Assembly: GCF_028710345.1 (NCBI RefSeq)
Contig: NZ_JAQTUH010000002.1
Location: 186,001 to 250,000 of the forward strand
DNA length: 64,000 nucleotides
From: Sulfuricurvum sp.
GTDB taxonomy: Bacteria > Campylobacterota > Campylobacteria > Campylobacterales > Sulfurimonadaceae
Direction: 5' to 3'
The notes under the pieces: generated by a model
Seen by the model: the letters and a program-made list of their open reading frames with translations, nothing else
Told to the model about the DNA's origin: nothing
Database searches by the model: none
In this document: piece by piece, positions 29,803 through 39,021 of the stretch
Layout: every line of letters begins with the position of its first letter
Numbering within the stretch: the first letter of the stretch is position 1
Made by a program: the position numbers and the translations under genes

Positions 29803-30998
29803 TTGGATTCCTTGTTCATAGAAAAATGGAGTTTAGAAAGTTCGATTTGGATATTAATCTCATTTATTTTAATCTCAATCTCTTCAATCGATTTTGTATT
29901 TTTGAGTGTTTGGAAATCATAGCCTGTTTTGACTCCGGCATCAACACCTGCTTTGGTTGCCCCGATTAACTCATCGTAGAGGGTAAGATTTTTAGAAATA
30001 ATCTCGATATAGGAGCGGTAATTTTTGAGTCTCTCCAGCGTTTGGTTGTAGGAGGCATCCAGTTCCCGACGTTTGTCTTGGATGAGGGCAGTTTGCTCCA
30101 TCGCGGTTGCTTTGGATTGTTGAATGGTTGCGGAACGATTATAGGTAATGGGAATACTCATGCTGATTCCCCCGCTGTAAAAGTTTCCGGAATACCCACC
30201 TGAAAGCTCTCGCGGATTATAGTCTCGATACCCAGCATCGGCATTGAGCGAGATTTTGGGGAGATAGTTGCTTTTGGTCACTTCATAGAGGTTCTCTAAC
30301 GTTTCGTTTTGTGCGTAGGCGGCTTGAATATTCCACTCAGATTTCAAATAATCCTCTTTATCGATGAGTTTAAATATCGGGAGGGGAAACGTATCGGGAT
30401 TTATATCACTGATTTTAGCTATTTCATATCGGTAATCGGCGAGGGTATAGGTGAGGAGAACGTAGTTTTTCTGCTCGTTACTTTTATCCATAAGGGCATT
30501 GTTGAGTTCGGTAATATCCGATTTACCCGCTTCATAAAGTTGGCGTTTGATAAAGATTTCAATCTCTTTATTGGCAAGTCGTGCTTTGCTTTGCTCGCAT
30601 TGTAGGGCAGTTTTTTTATACGATAACAACGAACTGAAAATCTGGGCATTTAAAGAGGCTATTTGTTGGTTGAGGAGGATAGAATCTCCCCTCTTTTTTG
30701 CATCTGCATACTCTATTTGATAGGTGATTCCACCGGAGCGAAAAATATCTTGAGAGAGCGAAGCGGAAAAATTTTCCGTATCCGAGTGATAACTTCCGCT
30801 AGCACTTTTATCATACGTATAACTTCCCATAAGATTGATAGGAGATATCCAGTTGGTACGGAGTTTTTCGTTTTCAGCATCGATAATCTCTTGCTGATGT
30901 TGAATCAAGGAGCGTTTTTGAGGCGAAAGTGTATCTTCTTGACCCCAAAGATTTGCAAGTAAAAATAGTGATATTACTGTTAAGTATTGTGGTTTCAT
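29799..30998 (-). CDS. TolC-family outer-membrane efflux protein
   Basis: 399 residues from the ATG at 30998, where a signal peptide starts (MKPQYLTVISLFLLANLWG). Long coiled-coil helices and the paired repeat structure (SLSQDIFRSGGITYQ; GISMSIPITYNRSATIQQ) are those of TolC-type channels. First gene of the four-gene efflux operon; each junction overlaps by four bases, implying tight co-translation. Confidence 0.88.
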   Translation of the reverse strand: MKPQYLTVISLFLLANLWGQEDTLSPQKRSLIQHQQEIIDAENEKLRTNWISPINLMGSYTYDKSASGSYHSDTENFSASLSQDIFRSGGITYQIEYADAKKRGDSILLNQQIASLNAQIFSSLLSYKKTALQCEQSKARLANKEIEIFIKRQLYEAGKSDITELNNALMDKSNEQKNYVLLTYTLADYRYEIAKISDINPDTFPLPIFKLIDKEDYLKSEWNIQAAYAQNETLENLYEVTKSNYLPKISLNADAGYRDYNPRELSGGYSGNFYSGGISMSIPITYNRSATIQQSKATAMEQTALIQDKRRELDASYNQTLERLKNYRSYIEIISKNLTLYDELIGATKAGVDAGVKTGYDFQTLKNTKSIEEIEIKINEINIQIELSKLHFSMNKESK

Positions 30999-31103
30999 AT
31001 CATTAGTGTATTCTTTTTTTGGTAACAATTAAGTAAATTATGTAAATAGAATATTAATGTTATTTGTAAAACTAATTTAACAAAAAAATAACTTTTCCTT
31101 TTC

Positions 31104-31128
31104 CGTTCATCCTGAGCTTGTCGAAAGG
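31104..31128. repeat. Dispersed repeat, family C
   Basis: Contains GTTCATCCTGAGCTTGTCGA, a motif widespread in proteobacterial intergenic repeats. A longer relative lies at 50203-50268. Confidence 0.65.
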
Positions 31129-31145
31129 AAGCAGAATTATCTTTC

Positions 31146-31176
31146 CGTCATTCCGTACTTGATACGGAATCTAGCT
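31146..31176. repeat. Family A repeat
   Basis: CGTCATTCCGTACTTGATAC followed by GGAATCTAGCT. Confidence 0.85.
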
Positions 31177-31248
31177 CTCTTTCAATTTTTAGCCGATTTT
31201 GCTTATTAGAGTAGTACAATATTGCATTAAATTATCAAGAGGGATGTA

Positions 31249-31460
31249 ATGATAATTACGATCAACGACAGTTTCACCGATCAAGTCATCGCCTAACCCT
31301 CCCAAAAGAAGCAGTCCAAATCGAAGAAGCCACAACACCGTGGTATGCCGATGAAGTCCAAAAACGGATTGAAGAATACAAATCGGGAAATATGAAAACG
31401 GCTCCACTTGATCAAGCTTTTTGGGATGAGATGGACGATTTTATCGATATGGTTGCGTAA
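31249..31460 (+). pseudogene. Frameshifted addiction-module antitoxin remnant
   Basis: An ATG at 31249 behind GAGGG reads MIITINDSFTDQVIA and stops at 31294. One base out of frame, from about 31293, the reading continues as LTLPKEAVQIEEATTPWY and ends with ...FWDEMDDFIDMVA at 31460. The joined product of about 70 residues has the shape of a small addiction-module antitoxin (EEYKSGNMKTAP is the recognisable part). A single indel near 31290-31297 explains the break. No toxin gene follows; repeats start right after. Confidence 0.5.
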
Positions 31461-31508
31461 ATATCGTAATTTTAGGAATTTTCAATCAGAACGAATGGAA
31501 GCAGAGAA

Positions 31509-31536
31509 AAAAGTGAAGATTGAATACATGACCCCT
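31509..31536 (+). repeat. Inverted repeat, outer left copy
   Basis: AAAAGTGAAGATTGAATACA followed by TGACCCCT. It is the perfect 28-base reverse complement of 33716-33743. Confidence 0.9.
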
Positions 31537-31548
31537 TTATTTTTTTTC

Positions 31549-31638
31549 CGTCATTGCGGACTCGATCCGCAATCTGAGATCCTGAATCAAGTTCAGGATG
31601 ACAAAACTCCGTCATTCCGTACTTGATACGGAATCCAG
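31549..31638. repeat. Family A repeats (two units)
   Basis: A full two-armed unit at 31549-31602 (CGTCATTGCGGACTCGATCC...GTTCAGGATGACA) and a half unit at 31610-31638 (CGTCATTCCGTACTTGATAC then GGAATCCAG). Confidence 0.85.
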
Positions 31639-31661
31639 TCCCATTTTTGTAATTTAATCTT

Positions 31662-31686
31662 AAAAAAGTGAAGATTTAATACATAA
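31662..31686 (+). repeat. Inverted repeat, inner left copy (degenerate)
   Basis: AAAAAAGTGAAGATTTAATA then CATAA: a diverged copy of 31509-31536 in the same orientation. Confidence 0.7.
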
Positions 31687-31695
31687 TTACTTTCT

Positions 31696-32460
31696 TTAAA
31701 ATCCCTTTGGGGCAGTATAATAATTCCCATTTTTACTCCAAAATTGGAGATCGCCATTAGAGGCAATAATATAATATTCACCTCTTTCTTTTCCGCCTTC
31801 ATCATAGTATCGAATTTGACCGTTGATTTCATTGCTTGACAGCTTAACATCTCCGCCACTACCATCAGAAAATAAAGTTTTCATCATAACTTGATTACCT
31901 TTCTTGTAAATGGTAGCTTTGTACTCATATCCCCAGTTTACTAACCATTTACCTATAAGTTCACCATCCACTTGAAGTTCGGTTTTTTTTAAGTCGTTAT
32001 GAGCCGCTTTTTCTGAACCTAAAAATGAAATTTCTAAATCAGGATCGTAATTGCTAGTTGCCCAATAAGCACCATGCTCTTCTCCTTTAATCCTATATCC
32101 AATAAAGGTTCGCTCAAATCCGTCTTTATAAATTTTTTCAGCTAAAACCTTTAGCGTGGACTCATCAACACGCTCTGGAAGAAGAACTTCAACAGTGCGT
32201 TTAATATCCCGTTTAGATTCATCCTCAATAATTTTATAATCGATGCTATCAGGTATATTCTGATTGTCGATATTGGCAGGAGTGTTCTTGGGTGCCATAA
32301 TTCCAATTGCAATGAAAATTACAAAAGCAGGAATAATATAAGTGAGAAATACTTTAGTTCGTGTTTGTTGCTTTACTAGACTGGGCTTGATAAGCCCAAG
32401 GACACCTACAACCATCAAAAGAACAAAACCTATACTAAGACCAATTAATAATACTTCCAC
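31696..32460 (-). CDS. Membrane-anchored protein, unknown
   Basis: 254 residues from a GTG at 32460, chosen because GAGGAG sits 7 bases ahead; a TTG further upstream would include that site. Two N-terminal membrane helices (IGLSIGFVLLMVVGVLGLI, LTYIIPAFVIFIAIGIM) are followed by a polar region of about 190 residues ending in beta-rich, tryptophan-containing segments (DLQFWSKNGNYYTAPKGF). I recognise no family. It is the most downstream of three minus-strand genes inside the inverted-repeat unit. Confidence 0.6.
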   Translation of the reverse strand: MEVLLIGLSIGFVLLMVVGVLGLIKPSLVKQQTRTKVFLTYIIPAFVIFIAIGIMAPKNTPANIDNQNIPDSIDYKIIEDESKRDIKRTVEVLLPERVDESTLKVLAEKIYKDGFERTFIGYRIKGEEHGAYWATSNYDPDLEISFLGSEKAAHNDLKKTELQVDGELIGKWLVNWGYEYKATIYKKGNQVMMKTLFSDGSGGDVKLSSNEINGQIRYYDEGGKERGEYYIIASNGDLQFWSKNGNYYTAPKGF

Positions 32461-32560
32461 TATATATCTCCTCAATTTCCATAACTATTTTGAAGAAAAT
32501 TTTAGCGTAAATAACTAAAAAATCACAAAAGTAGAGGAATACACTTCTATAAAAGCTTAA

Positions 32561-32824
32561 TTACTTATAGTAAGCATTTACGGCTTCAATAACAGAATCA
32601 TCCCTGCTATTATCCTTTTCCCAAGCTTTTGCTGTGCATTGATAACTTGATTTTGTATCTTTAAATGTATCAATAGCTGCAATATAAAAAACACCTGTAC
32701 AAGAGTTATCTTTTAAAGATTTATTTTCAATGATTTGCCCAATAAAAGGCATGAACTCGACTTCATCACTAGTTACTAATGCACCGCCATGTTCATAATA
32801 TTCTATAGTTGTTGTTACTTTCAT
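32561..32824 (-). CDS. Small protein, unknown
   Basis: 87 residues, no signal peptide or membrane segment; two cysteines (NSCTGVF and SYQCTAK). It follows the BRCT gene by only 9 bases, so the two are likely one transcript. AAGGAAAA lies ahead of the ATG. No family recognised. Confidence 0.55.
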   Translation of the reverse strand: MKVTTTIEYYEHGGALVTSDEVEFMPFIGQIIENKSLKDNSCTGVFYIAAIDTFKDTKSSYQCTAKAWEKDNSRDDSVIEAVNAYYK

Positions 32825-32833
32825 TATTTTTCC

Positions 32834-33481
32834 TTAAATAAATTTAATCCAATGCTCTTCCGAAATAATACGGATAGAAACATCACTTGTATTCCTTAAC
32901 TCCATCGCCATCTCAATTTTTCTGCCGTGTGTTGAGTGTATCCAATCTCTACTACCGATAATGCCTATGATAAGATAGTCCGTTTTTTGGGTAGGAGCTT
33001 TTACACATTTTCCCCCTTTACTCTCGATAAGTTTGGTTACATTGTCACGTGAACCTACGGTAAATGTCCCAGTAAGACAAAAAATGCGGTTTTCGAATTC
33101 AATATCAGGTGGAGGGGTATCTAGTGGCAGATTAGATGCCATACTTTGAACCGTATCGGCTACATTTTCACCGCCTGTAATCTGTTTTAAAAGTGTAAAA
33201 AGTTCTTCTTTTTCTGTTTCATCTAAAACACCATCGGCAAGATATTCCTTAACGCGTGAGTATAAAATATTTGCCGGCCATTGATGTGCCGCGTTTTGGT
33301 TTGCTTCCATCCAATGAAGTAAAAAATCTGCCTCTGCCTGGACAATAGAACCATCAGCAATCATACCTTTACATAAACCTATTAATTCATCTATATTCCG
33401 TTCTGCAATTCTTGCCGAGCTGATAGTAGCGACGATAGGTTGACCAGTTTCCTTATGGGGAATAATCTTTTTATCATTCAA
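32834..33481 (-). CDS. BRCT-domain protein with TerB-like N-terminus
   Basis: 215 residues from a TTG at 33481, fixed by GGAGG 7 bases upstream. The C-terminal BRCT domain (about 128-213: FENRIFCLTGTFTVGSR, LIESKGGKC, KTDYLIIG) is close to the LigA BRCT type. The N-terminal 115 residues are helical and acidic (IDELIGLCKGMIADGSI, LADGVLDETEKEEL), like TerB-type modules. Such stand-alone BRCT proteins are usually linked to DNA-end or nick recognition in accessory loci. Confidence 0.75.
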   Translation of the reverse strand: MNDKKIIPHKETGQPIVATISSARIAERNIDELIGLCKGMIADGSIVQAEADFLLHWMEANQNAAHQWPANILYSRVKEYLADGVLDETEKEELFTLLKQITGGENVADTVQSMASNLPLDTPPPDIEFENRIFCLTGTFTVGSRDNVTKLIESKGGKCVKAPTQKTDYLIIGIIGSRDWIHSTHGRKIEMAMELRNTSDVSIRIISEEHWIKFI

Positions 33482-33597
33482 GCAAATACCTCCAAATTAA
33501 TAGTAAATTTACATAAATTCTAACATATAGTATACATCTCATCCTTTAAATAACATTTACAATATGCTTGATATTTTGGAATGGAAATAGCGAAATA

Positions 33598-33625
33598 GAG
33601 GTCAGCTATTCAATCTTCACTTTTG
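33598..33625 (-). repeat. Inverted repeat, inner right copy (degenerate)
   Basis: AGAGGTCAGCTATTCAATCT followed by TCACTTTT: mirror of the left copies with a few changes. Confidence 0.75.
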
Positions 33626-33715
33626 AATAGTAAGACAAACTTCTTCCGTGTTGTAACACTCTTTATAGATTTTGGGATATAATTTACTCAATTACAAAGT
33701 GGAGGGATCAAAAAT

Positions 33716-33743
33716 AGGGGTCATGTATTCAATCTTCACTTTT
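33716..33743 (-). repeat. Inverted repeat, outer right copy
   Basis: AGGGGTCATGTATTCAATCT then TCACTTTT: perfect reverse complement of 31509-31536, closing a unit of about 2.2 kb. Confidence 0.9.
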
Positions 33744-33910
33744 AAAAATAACAATATCTGGAAAAACTAGGACAGGCTGAATTAAGGGGTAAAATTTGGA
33801 AGTGAGGCTTTAGCCTCGCCACATTGCGGGACTAATACACAAGGGGGCAGACCCAGTCCTACTTCTGATATTTAAAACGGTGTTCGAGCAGAGAGAGAAC
33901 GAGGAAATAG

Positions 33911-34354
33911 TTAACTAGCTTGTTGGATAGACAACTCTTCACACATTTCAGAATGAAGCATTTGTTGATATTTTTCTTGTACTTCTGCTAATGATACTTT
34001 TGCAGGTGGTTTTCGTACTGCGATATATCCACAGAGGGTACCGTTAGTATCGTATTTCGGTGTAACGGTTACAACAACCCAATAAAATGCACCGTCTTTA
34101 CGAAGATTTTTGACGTAACCTTCCCACGGAAACCCTTGTTGGATGCAATTCCACATACTGTCAAAACAACGTTTTGGCATATCCGGATGACGTATGATAG
34201 AGTGTGGTTTTCCTATTAATTCTTCTTTTGTATAGCCTGTCATTTGGATAAATAAACGGTTAACATAGGTAATTCTTCCATGCAGATCCGTTTCGGTAAT
34301 CATGTTACCGCCTTCGAATTTTACTTCTCCATTGTGAGGGATAGGTTTAGACAT
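33911..34354 (-). CDS. Single PAS-domain signalling protein (Aer-like)
   Basis: 147 residues, essentially one PAS domain: ITYVNRLFIQMTGYTKEELI, the HPDMPK segment typical of Aer-type redox PAS domains, WEGYVKNLRKDGAFYWV and the PAC strand. There is no transmembrane or methyl-accepting domain, so it must act through a partner, probably in energy taxis as in Campylobacter CetB-type proteins. AGGGTCGCTA lies ahead of the start. Confidence 0.88.
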   Translation of the reverse strand: MSKPIPHNGEVKFEGGNMITETDLHGRITYVNRLFIQMTGYTKEELIGKPHSIIRHPDMPKRCFDSMWNCIQQGFPWEGYVKNLRKDGAFYWVVVTVTPKYDTNGTLCGYIAVRKPPAKVSLAEVQEKYQQMLHSEMCEELSIQQAS

Positions 34355-34520
34355 TAGCGACCCTTTGAATGTGTAAAATTAAATAATAAATAGAATTTTA
34401 TATTATTATTTATTACCATTTGGTATCACAAATAGAAAAATTAAGTAATGATTGCAATAAAACTGTCATTATTAACGCTGTATAATAACGATAATATATT
34501 TCACATCTCCAAGGAAAATT

Positions 34521-36551
34521 GTGCCTTACCGTCCCCTTATATTACTCTCGTGTACCCTTTCTCTTGCGTGTGCAGAGGAGATACTCTCTCTCGATAAAAT
34601 ATCGGTAGAAGAGAGTTATAGTGTCATTGAAGAACGCAAAGAGAACTCAATAGCAAAGCGTATTATCAAAGGTGAAGAATTGAGCCAATACGGCGATATG
34701 AATGCGCTGGAGATGCTCAAACGGACTCCTGGCGTGACGATCAGTGATGGTAAGGGAAAAAAAGGTGCTCCGGGCAAAGGGTATACGACGGTATTAATCG
34801 ACGGTGAAGAGGTATCTTCGACGAAGCGAGGTAATCCACTGGAACAGATCAGTCCTGATATGATTGAACGTGTCGAAGTGATGACCAATGGTTCAGCTGA
34901 ATACACCGCCGAATCGATGGGAGGAATCGTAAATATCGTCCTGAAAAAACCCGCATCAGAAGGAAAAACGGTTGCAAAACTCACTGCCGGAGCTTATAGC
35001 GGTGAGCCGATGGCTTCAATGTTTGCGCAGCGAGAGGGAAAAAGTGGCAAACTCTCCTATCTTTTTAATACAACTGTAGCGGATAATTCCCAAGAAGATA
35101 CTTCCTCAACCCATACCAACACGTATGATGAAAATAGCGATACCGATGGACGATTTCGTTCTCTCAGTGTGAATACGAAACTCATCTATACCCCCTCATC
35201 GAGCGATAAATATATGTTTGACGGCGCCTTCAATCGAAGTGATTACACTAAAAATAGTCTTAAAAACCGATACGGTGGTGTAAATCAGAGAGTTGAGCAA
35301 AACGATGAAGGAGATGCCCTGATGCTTTGGACGAAGCTTTCAGGTTCCCATAATCTCTCCGGTACTGAGCTTGTCGAATGGAAGATCAAATACCATCAAA
35401 ACGATTCAGACGGGATTACTCACAGTGATAATGGGATAACAAAACGTCAACAAAATGATGAAGGGTTATTTCGTGTCCTCGGAGCCGAGGGGAGTTACTC
35501 GTTAGCGTTGAATGAGCATTTTATCAAAACGGGAGCTGAAGTGAAGCAACTTCATCAGCGTGATGATGTCGTGAATTATACAGCCGGTAGTGTGAGTTCG
35601 GACAATCATCAGCGTCTGCGTGAAGATAAAGGTGCGTGGTACGTTCAAGATGAAATAACACTCGGAGATAAAACGATTATTACTCCGGGAATTCGTTTTG
35701 AACGATCAGTTCGACAATTTGATCAAACGGTCAATGTCGGCTATGTTGCTCCTTCTCTTCACGTCCTGTATAAACTGAGTGAAAACGATAATTTGCGTGC
35801 AAGTATAGCAAAAACAGTGAAATTACCTCGGTTGGATGAACTTTCCGGCTCATTCGACAATTCACTCGATCAAAATGACCTAAACCATCCCGATATTACT
35901 GGAAATCCAAACCTCAAAGAGGAGAGGGCACTTAGTTACGAGGTCCGTTATGAACACTTTTTTGACGACAAAGGGATTATGAGTATCGGAGGTTTTTATC
36001 GTAATATTAGTGACAAGATCGAAAAAATGACAACCTATGAATTTAATACCAATACAGGAACCAATCGATATATTCAACGCCCTTATAACTCAGGTGAGGG
36101 AAAACTGTGGAGTTTGGAATTGGAACTCAAAAAATCGCTTGATCGTTATGTAAGCGGTTTGGGAATTTTTGGAAATGCGACGGTTCAAGACTCATCACTG
36201 GTGAGCAATGGGGTGAAACGTACTATCAAAGGGACAAACGATTACCTCTACAATGTCGGGATCGATCACACCCTCAAAGAGTACCGTTTGACCTACGGTA
36301 CGGCGTATCGCTATGTCAGCGGATACGATGATCCTACTGATGAAAACGGTGTGTCTACATCACAGGCGGGGTACGGAACACTTGATCTGTATGCGACAAA
36401 ACGGCTTAGTCCTACTTATAAATTGGGGTTAAACCTCAAAAACATTACCCAAGAATCGATTGTAACTACGACAAAAGGGTACAGTGATACCCAAATTGAT
36501 TCTGAAAATTCTCGGTTTCATTTTCTTGTCACCCTTGATGGACGCTGGTAA
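34521..36551 (+). CDS. TonB-dependent outer-membrane receptor
   Basis: 676 residues from a GTG at 34521 behind AAGGA. Signal peptide (ILLSCTLSLACA), then a plug domain (EMLKRTPGVTISDG, DMIERVEVMTNGSAEYTAESMGGIVNIVLKK) and a C-terminal beta-barrel ending in the aromatic W expected of outer-membrane proteins. Transports an iron chelate or other large substrate with TonB energy; ligand not predictable. AT-rich upstream bases around 34482-34499 resemble half of a Fur box, too weak to call. Confidence 0.9.
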   Translation: MPYRPLILLSCTLSLACAEEILSLDKISVEESYSVIEERKENSIAKRIIKGEELSQYGDMNALEMLKRTPGVTISDGKGKKGAPGKGYTTVLIDGEEVSSTKRGNPLEQISPDMIERVEVMTNGSAEYTAESMGGIVNIVLKKPASEGKTVAKLTAGAYSGEPMASMFAQREGKSGKLSYLFNTTVADNSQEDTSSTHTNTYDENSDTDGRFRSLSVNTKLIYTPSSSDKYMFDGAFNRSDYTKNSLKNRYGGVNQRVEQNDEGDALMLWTKLSGSHNLSGTELVEWKIKYHQNDSDGITHSDNGITKRQQNDEGLFRVLGAEGSYSLALNEHFIKTGAEVKQLHQRDDVVNYTAGSVSSDNHQRLREDKGAWYVQDEITLGDKTIITPGIRFERSVRQFDQTVNVGYVAPSLHVLYKLSENDNLRASIAKTVKLPRLDELSGSFDNSLDQNDLNHPDITGNPNLKEERALSYEVRYEHFFDDKGIMSIGGFYRNISDKIEKMTTYEFNTNTGTNRYIQRPYNSGEGKLWSLELELKKSLDRYVSGLGIFGNATVQDSSLVSNGVKRTIKGTNDYLYNVGIDHTLKEYRLTYGTAYRYVSGYDDPTDENGVSTSQAGYGTLDLYATKRLSPTYKLGLNLKNITQESIVTTTKGYSDTQIDSENSRFHFLVTLDGRW

Positions 36552-36670
36552 TTGACGTTTAAATAAAATAATATTCAAACTTAAAACGTCAATATAGCTT
36601 TTATCTATTAACCGTATGTAGGATATGATAGCTACTATACATCATTTAAAACATTATGAGGAGTTGAATT

Positions 36671-36868
36671 ATGAAAGATAATGAACCGACATTGAGTTCT
36701 ATCGAAGACTACGATACCTTAAAGGGATCAAAAAAACGGATTGTTTGGAGTGTAATCATCATTGGATTATTCATCGGAGCACTGTTGGCAGGGGCAAAAC
36801 TTTATTTCGGTGATGCCCACGACGCTCTTCCTACTGCTGACGCTATCAATAAAGTACCGATGAAATAA
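36671..36868 (+). CDS. Small single-TM protein preceding an M48 protease
   Basis: 65 residues: acidic N-terminus, one TM helix (IVWSVIIIGLFIGALLAGA), short periplasmic tail. GAGGAG is ideally placed. Its stop and the protease start share a base (TAATG), so they are co-translated. Possibly a small partner of the protease; unknown. Confidence 0.65.
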   Translation: MKDNEPTLSSIEDYDTLKGSKKRIVWSVIIIGLFIGALLAGAKLYFGDAHDALPTADAINKVPMK

Positions 36869-38115
36869 TGGTAGTTGCAACACTGATAGGGCTCTATACC
36901 CTCTATAGTATTATTAGGGCGTATGTAAGTATTATGCAGATTGGTTATATTAATCAAATAAAGCTCAAAGGTGCGGTATTAATGGATGAGGGTGCGTATC
37001 GTGATGCCGCCAATTATGCCGTTGCCAAAGAGAAGCTTGGGATGCTAGAGGGGATAGTCGAATATCTCCTCTTTTTAGTATGGATGATGGGGCTAATCTA
37101 TTGGGTTAATTCGGCTTTGATAGAGCAAAGTACGACTGTTCAATCGATTGCGGCAGTATTAGGTATGTTATTGATTAATTCTCTTGTTATGCTCCCTTTT
37201 GGATGGATCTCTAAATTTAAAATTGATGCAAAATACGGATTTAACCGCTCAACTACGAAACAATTTATCAAAGATACCCTCATTAGTACGGTATTGACAG
37301 TAATCATTGGTGGATTGATTATTTGGGGTGTATCGATGATTATCACTTCGAGTGTATTGTGGTGGTTATGGAGTTTTGGTTTTATTTTTGCTATTGTAAT
37401 TGTATTAAACATGTTTTTCCCCACCATCCGAGCCCTCTTCTTTGATAAAGTAACCCCTTTGGAAAACGGTGAATTACGTGAGAAAATCGAAGAGTTAATG
37501 GCTAAAACAGGGTTCGTGAGCAGTGGAGTATTTGTGAGTGATGCGAGTAAACGGGATGCCCGACTCAATGCTTATTTCGGTGGATTAGGAAAATCTAAAC
37601 GGGTCGTTTTGTTTGATACGTTAATCGAAAAACTCTCCCCCTCTGAACTGATTGCCGTATTAGGGCATGAATTGGGTCATTTCGCTCACGGTGATTTGTA
37701 TAAAAATATCGTGATGGTAGGGGCAATGCTCTTTGGGATGTTTGCACTGTTTGGAAATCTCCCCTCATCTCTTTACCTCGAATTGGGAGTTTCCCAATCG
37801 CCTCAGGTGATTATGATGGTGTTTATTTTGTTGCTGCCGATGGTGAGTTTTGCCATTATGCCGCTTATGGGGATGATGAGCCGTCATAATGAATACGAAG
37901 CAGACCGTATGGGCTCAGAACTCGGCGGTGCGGAACATTTGGTGAATGCGCTCAAAAAATTGGTGAGCGAAAACAAAAGCTTTCCTCTCTCTCATCCGCT
38001 CTATCGCTTTTTCCATACCACCCATCCTCCGGTGATTGACCGCCTTCGTGCATTGGGTGCCGATATTCGTGTCGATATGGCAGAGGGATATGCCGACCCA
38101 TGTCCGTTAGACTAA
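36868..38115 (+). CDS. M48 family membrane metalloprotease (Ste24-like)
   Basis: 415 residues with several membrane helices. Zinc site H267-E-L-G-H271 and the downstream glutamate ligand in NEYEADRMG identify an M48A CAAX-protease-type enzyme. FHTTHPPVIDRLRAL is the closing signature. In bacteria such enzymes take part in membrane-protein quality control. The gene overlaps prmC by 16 bases. Confidence 0.93.
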   Translation: MVVATLIGLYTLYSIIRAYVSIMQIGYINQIKLKGAVLMDEGAYRDAANYAVAKEKLGMLEGIVEYLLFLVWMMGLIYWVNSALIEQSTTVQSIAAVLGMLLINSLVMLPFGWISKFKIDAKYGFNRSTTKQFIKDTLISTVLTVIIGGLIIWGVSMIITSSVLWWLWSFGFIFAIVIVLNMFFPTIRALFFDKVTPLENGELREKIEELMAKTGFVSSGVFVSDASKRDARLNAYFGGLGKSKRVVLFDTLIEKLSPSELIAVLGHELGHFAHGDLYKNIVMVGAMLFGMFALFGNLPSSLYLELGVSQSPQVIMMVFILLLPMVSFAIMPLMGMMSRHNEYEADRMGSELGGAEHLVNALKKLVSENKSFPLSHPLYRFFHTTHPPVIDRLRALGADIRVDMAEGYADPCPLD

Positions 38116-38924
38116 ACGAGCTTCACAACGCTATTACTGAGGCGTTGAGGGATGTTGTTGAATCTCCCCGTCGTGAAGCGGAACTTCTCCTGATGGCGTA
38201 TTTGGGAAAAGATCAGCTCTATTTTATCACTCATGGTGATGAGCTGATCGATGAGAATGAACCCAGACTTCTCGAATGGATAGCGAAACGCTCTGAAAAT
38301 GTCCCCCTCGAATATTTGAGTAATTGTGTTAGTTTTTACTCCCGTGAATTTTACATCGACGAGGGGGCATTGATTCCACGTCCTGAGACCGAACATTTGA
38401 TTGATGAAGTGTTAGCGCGTGTCTCTAAAGAGAGTTCACAAACTATTGTAGAAGTAGGAGTCGGTAGCGGTATTATCTCGATACTCTTAGCCCTTCACCT
38501 CCCAAATGCCCGTTTTATCGCCGTTGATATCTCCCCTCGCGCTTTATCAGTAGCACGACGTAATATAGAGATGTTTGAGCTTGCACATCGGATAGAGCTT
38601 CGTGAGGGGGATTTACTCTCATGTGTCGATGACCCTATCGATATTTTAGTCTCTAACCCCCCTTATATCGCCGATGATGTAGTATTGGAGTCTAACCTCT
38701 CATATGAGCCACAAAATGCCCTTTTCGGAGGAAGTGTCGGTGATGAAATTATCCAAAGATTATTGGATGAGGTTTATGAACGTCAAATTCCCCTTTTCGT
38801 GTGTGAGATGGGATATGATCAACGGTTAAAAGTGCAAGAGTATCTTAAAAATTTTGCGGTACAATCTTTGGAATTTTATACCGATTACGCCTCGTTGGAT
38901 CGAGGATTTATTTTAAGAGTATGA
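38100..38924 (+). CDS. prmC: Release factor glutamine methyltransferase
   Basis: 274 residues. SAM motif EVGVGSGIISILLA and the catalytic NPPYI motif (ILVSNPPYI) are intact; PRPETE, which shapes the active site, is present. PrmC methylates the GGQ glutamine of RF1 and RF2 to speed termination. Confidence 0.95.
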   Translation: MSVRLNELHNAITEALRDVVESPRREAELLLMAYLGKDQLYFITHGDELIDENEPRLLEWIAKRSENVPLEYLSNCVSFYSREFYIDEGALIPRPETEHLIDEVLARVSKESSQTIVEVGVGSGIISILLALHLPNARFIAVDISPRALSVARRNIEMFELAHRIELREGDLLSCVDDPIDILVSNPPYIADDVVLESNLSYEPQNALFGGSVGDEIIQRLLDEVYERQIPLFVCEMGYDQRLKVQEYLKNFAVQSLEFYTDYASLDRGFILRV

Positions 38925-38980
38925 TTATAAAAGCACAATGTTCGTGGGCTCTCTGCCGAAGATAACACAGTGTTAACGTA

Positions 38981-39005
38981 GCTAAGGGGATTTTATTCCC
39001 TTAGC
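38981..39005 (+). other. Hairpin downstream of prmC
   Basis: GCTAAGGG and CCCTTAGC form a perfect 8-bp stem with a 9-base loop. No T-run follows, so it may be an attenuator or mRNA-end structure. A smaller palindrome (TAACACAGTGTTA) lies 18 bases upstream. Confidence 0.45.
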
Positions 39006-39021
39006 GTATGAAAGGAAAATA

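Larger units (their letters stand above)
31029..31695. other. Intergenic accessory patch
   Basis: No intact gene. It contains a family C repeat (31104-31128), family A repeats (31146-31176 and 31549-31638), a frameshifted antitoxin remnant (31249-31460), and two copies of the 28-bp inverted repeat (31509-31536, 31662-31686). Confidence 0.7.
33482..33910. other. Intergenic region with repeats and an orphan promoter
   Basis: No gene seen. It contains the two right-hand inverted-repeat copies, a TATAAT at 33678-33683 pointing rightward with no gene after it, and a small GTGAGGC-TTTA-GCCTC hairpin near 33802-33820. Confidence 0.6.

Noticed and set aside
31408-31626. 72-codon frame after the antitoxin remnant as the missing toxin
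   Set aside because: It translates repeat sequence (inverted repeat and family A) and shows no RelE/ParE pattern.
34482-34499. Fur box upstream of the TonB-dependent receptor
   Set aside because: Only one GATAAT-like half is convincing; the AT-rich context makes a chance match likely.
35363-35390. Family C-like GAGCTTGTCGAATGG inside the receptor gene
   Set aside because: Only about 15 bases match and the reading frame is undisturbed, so it is probably coincidence.
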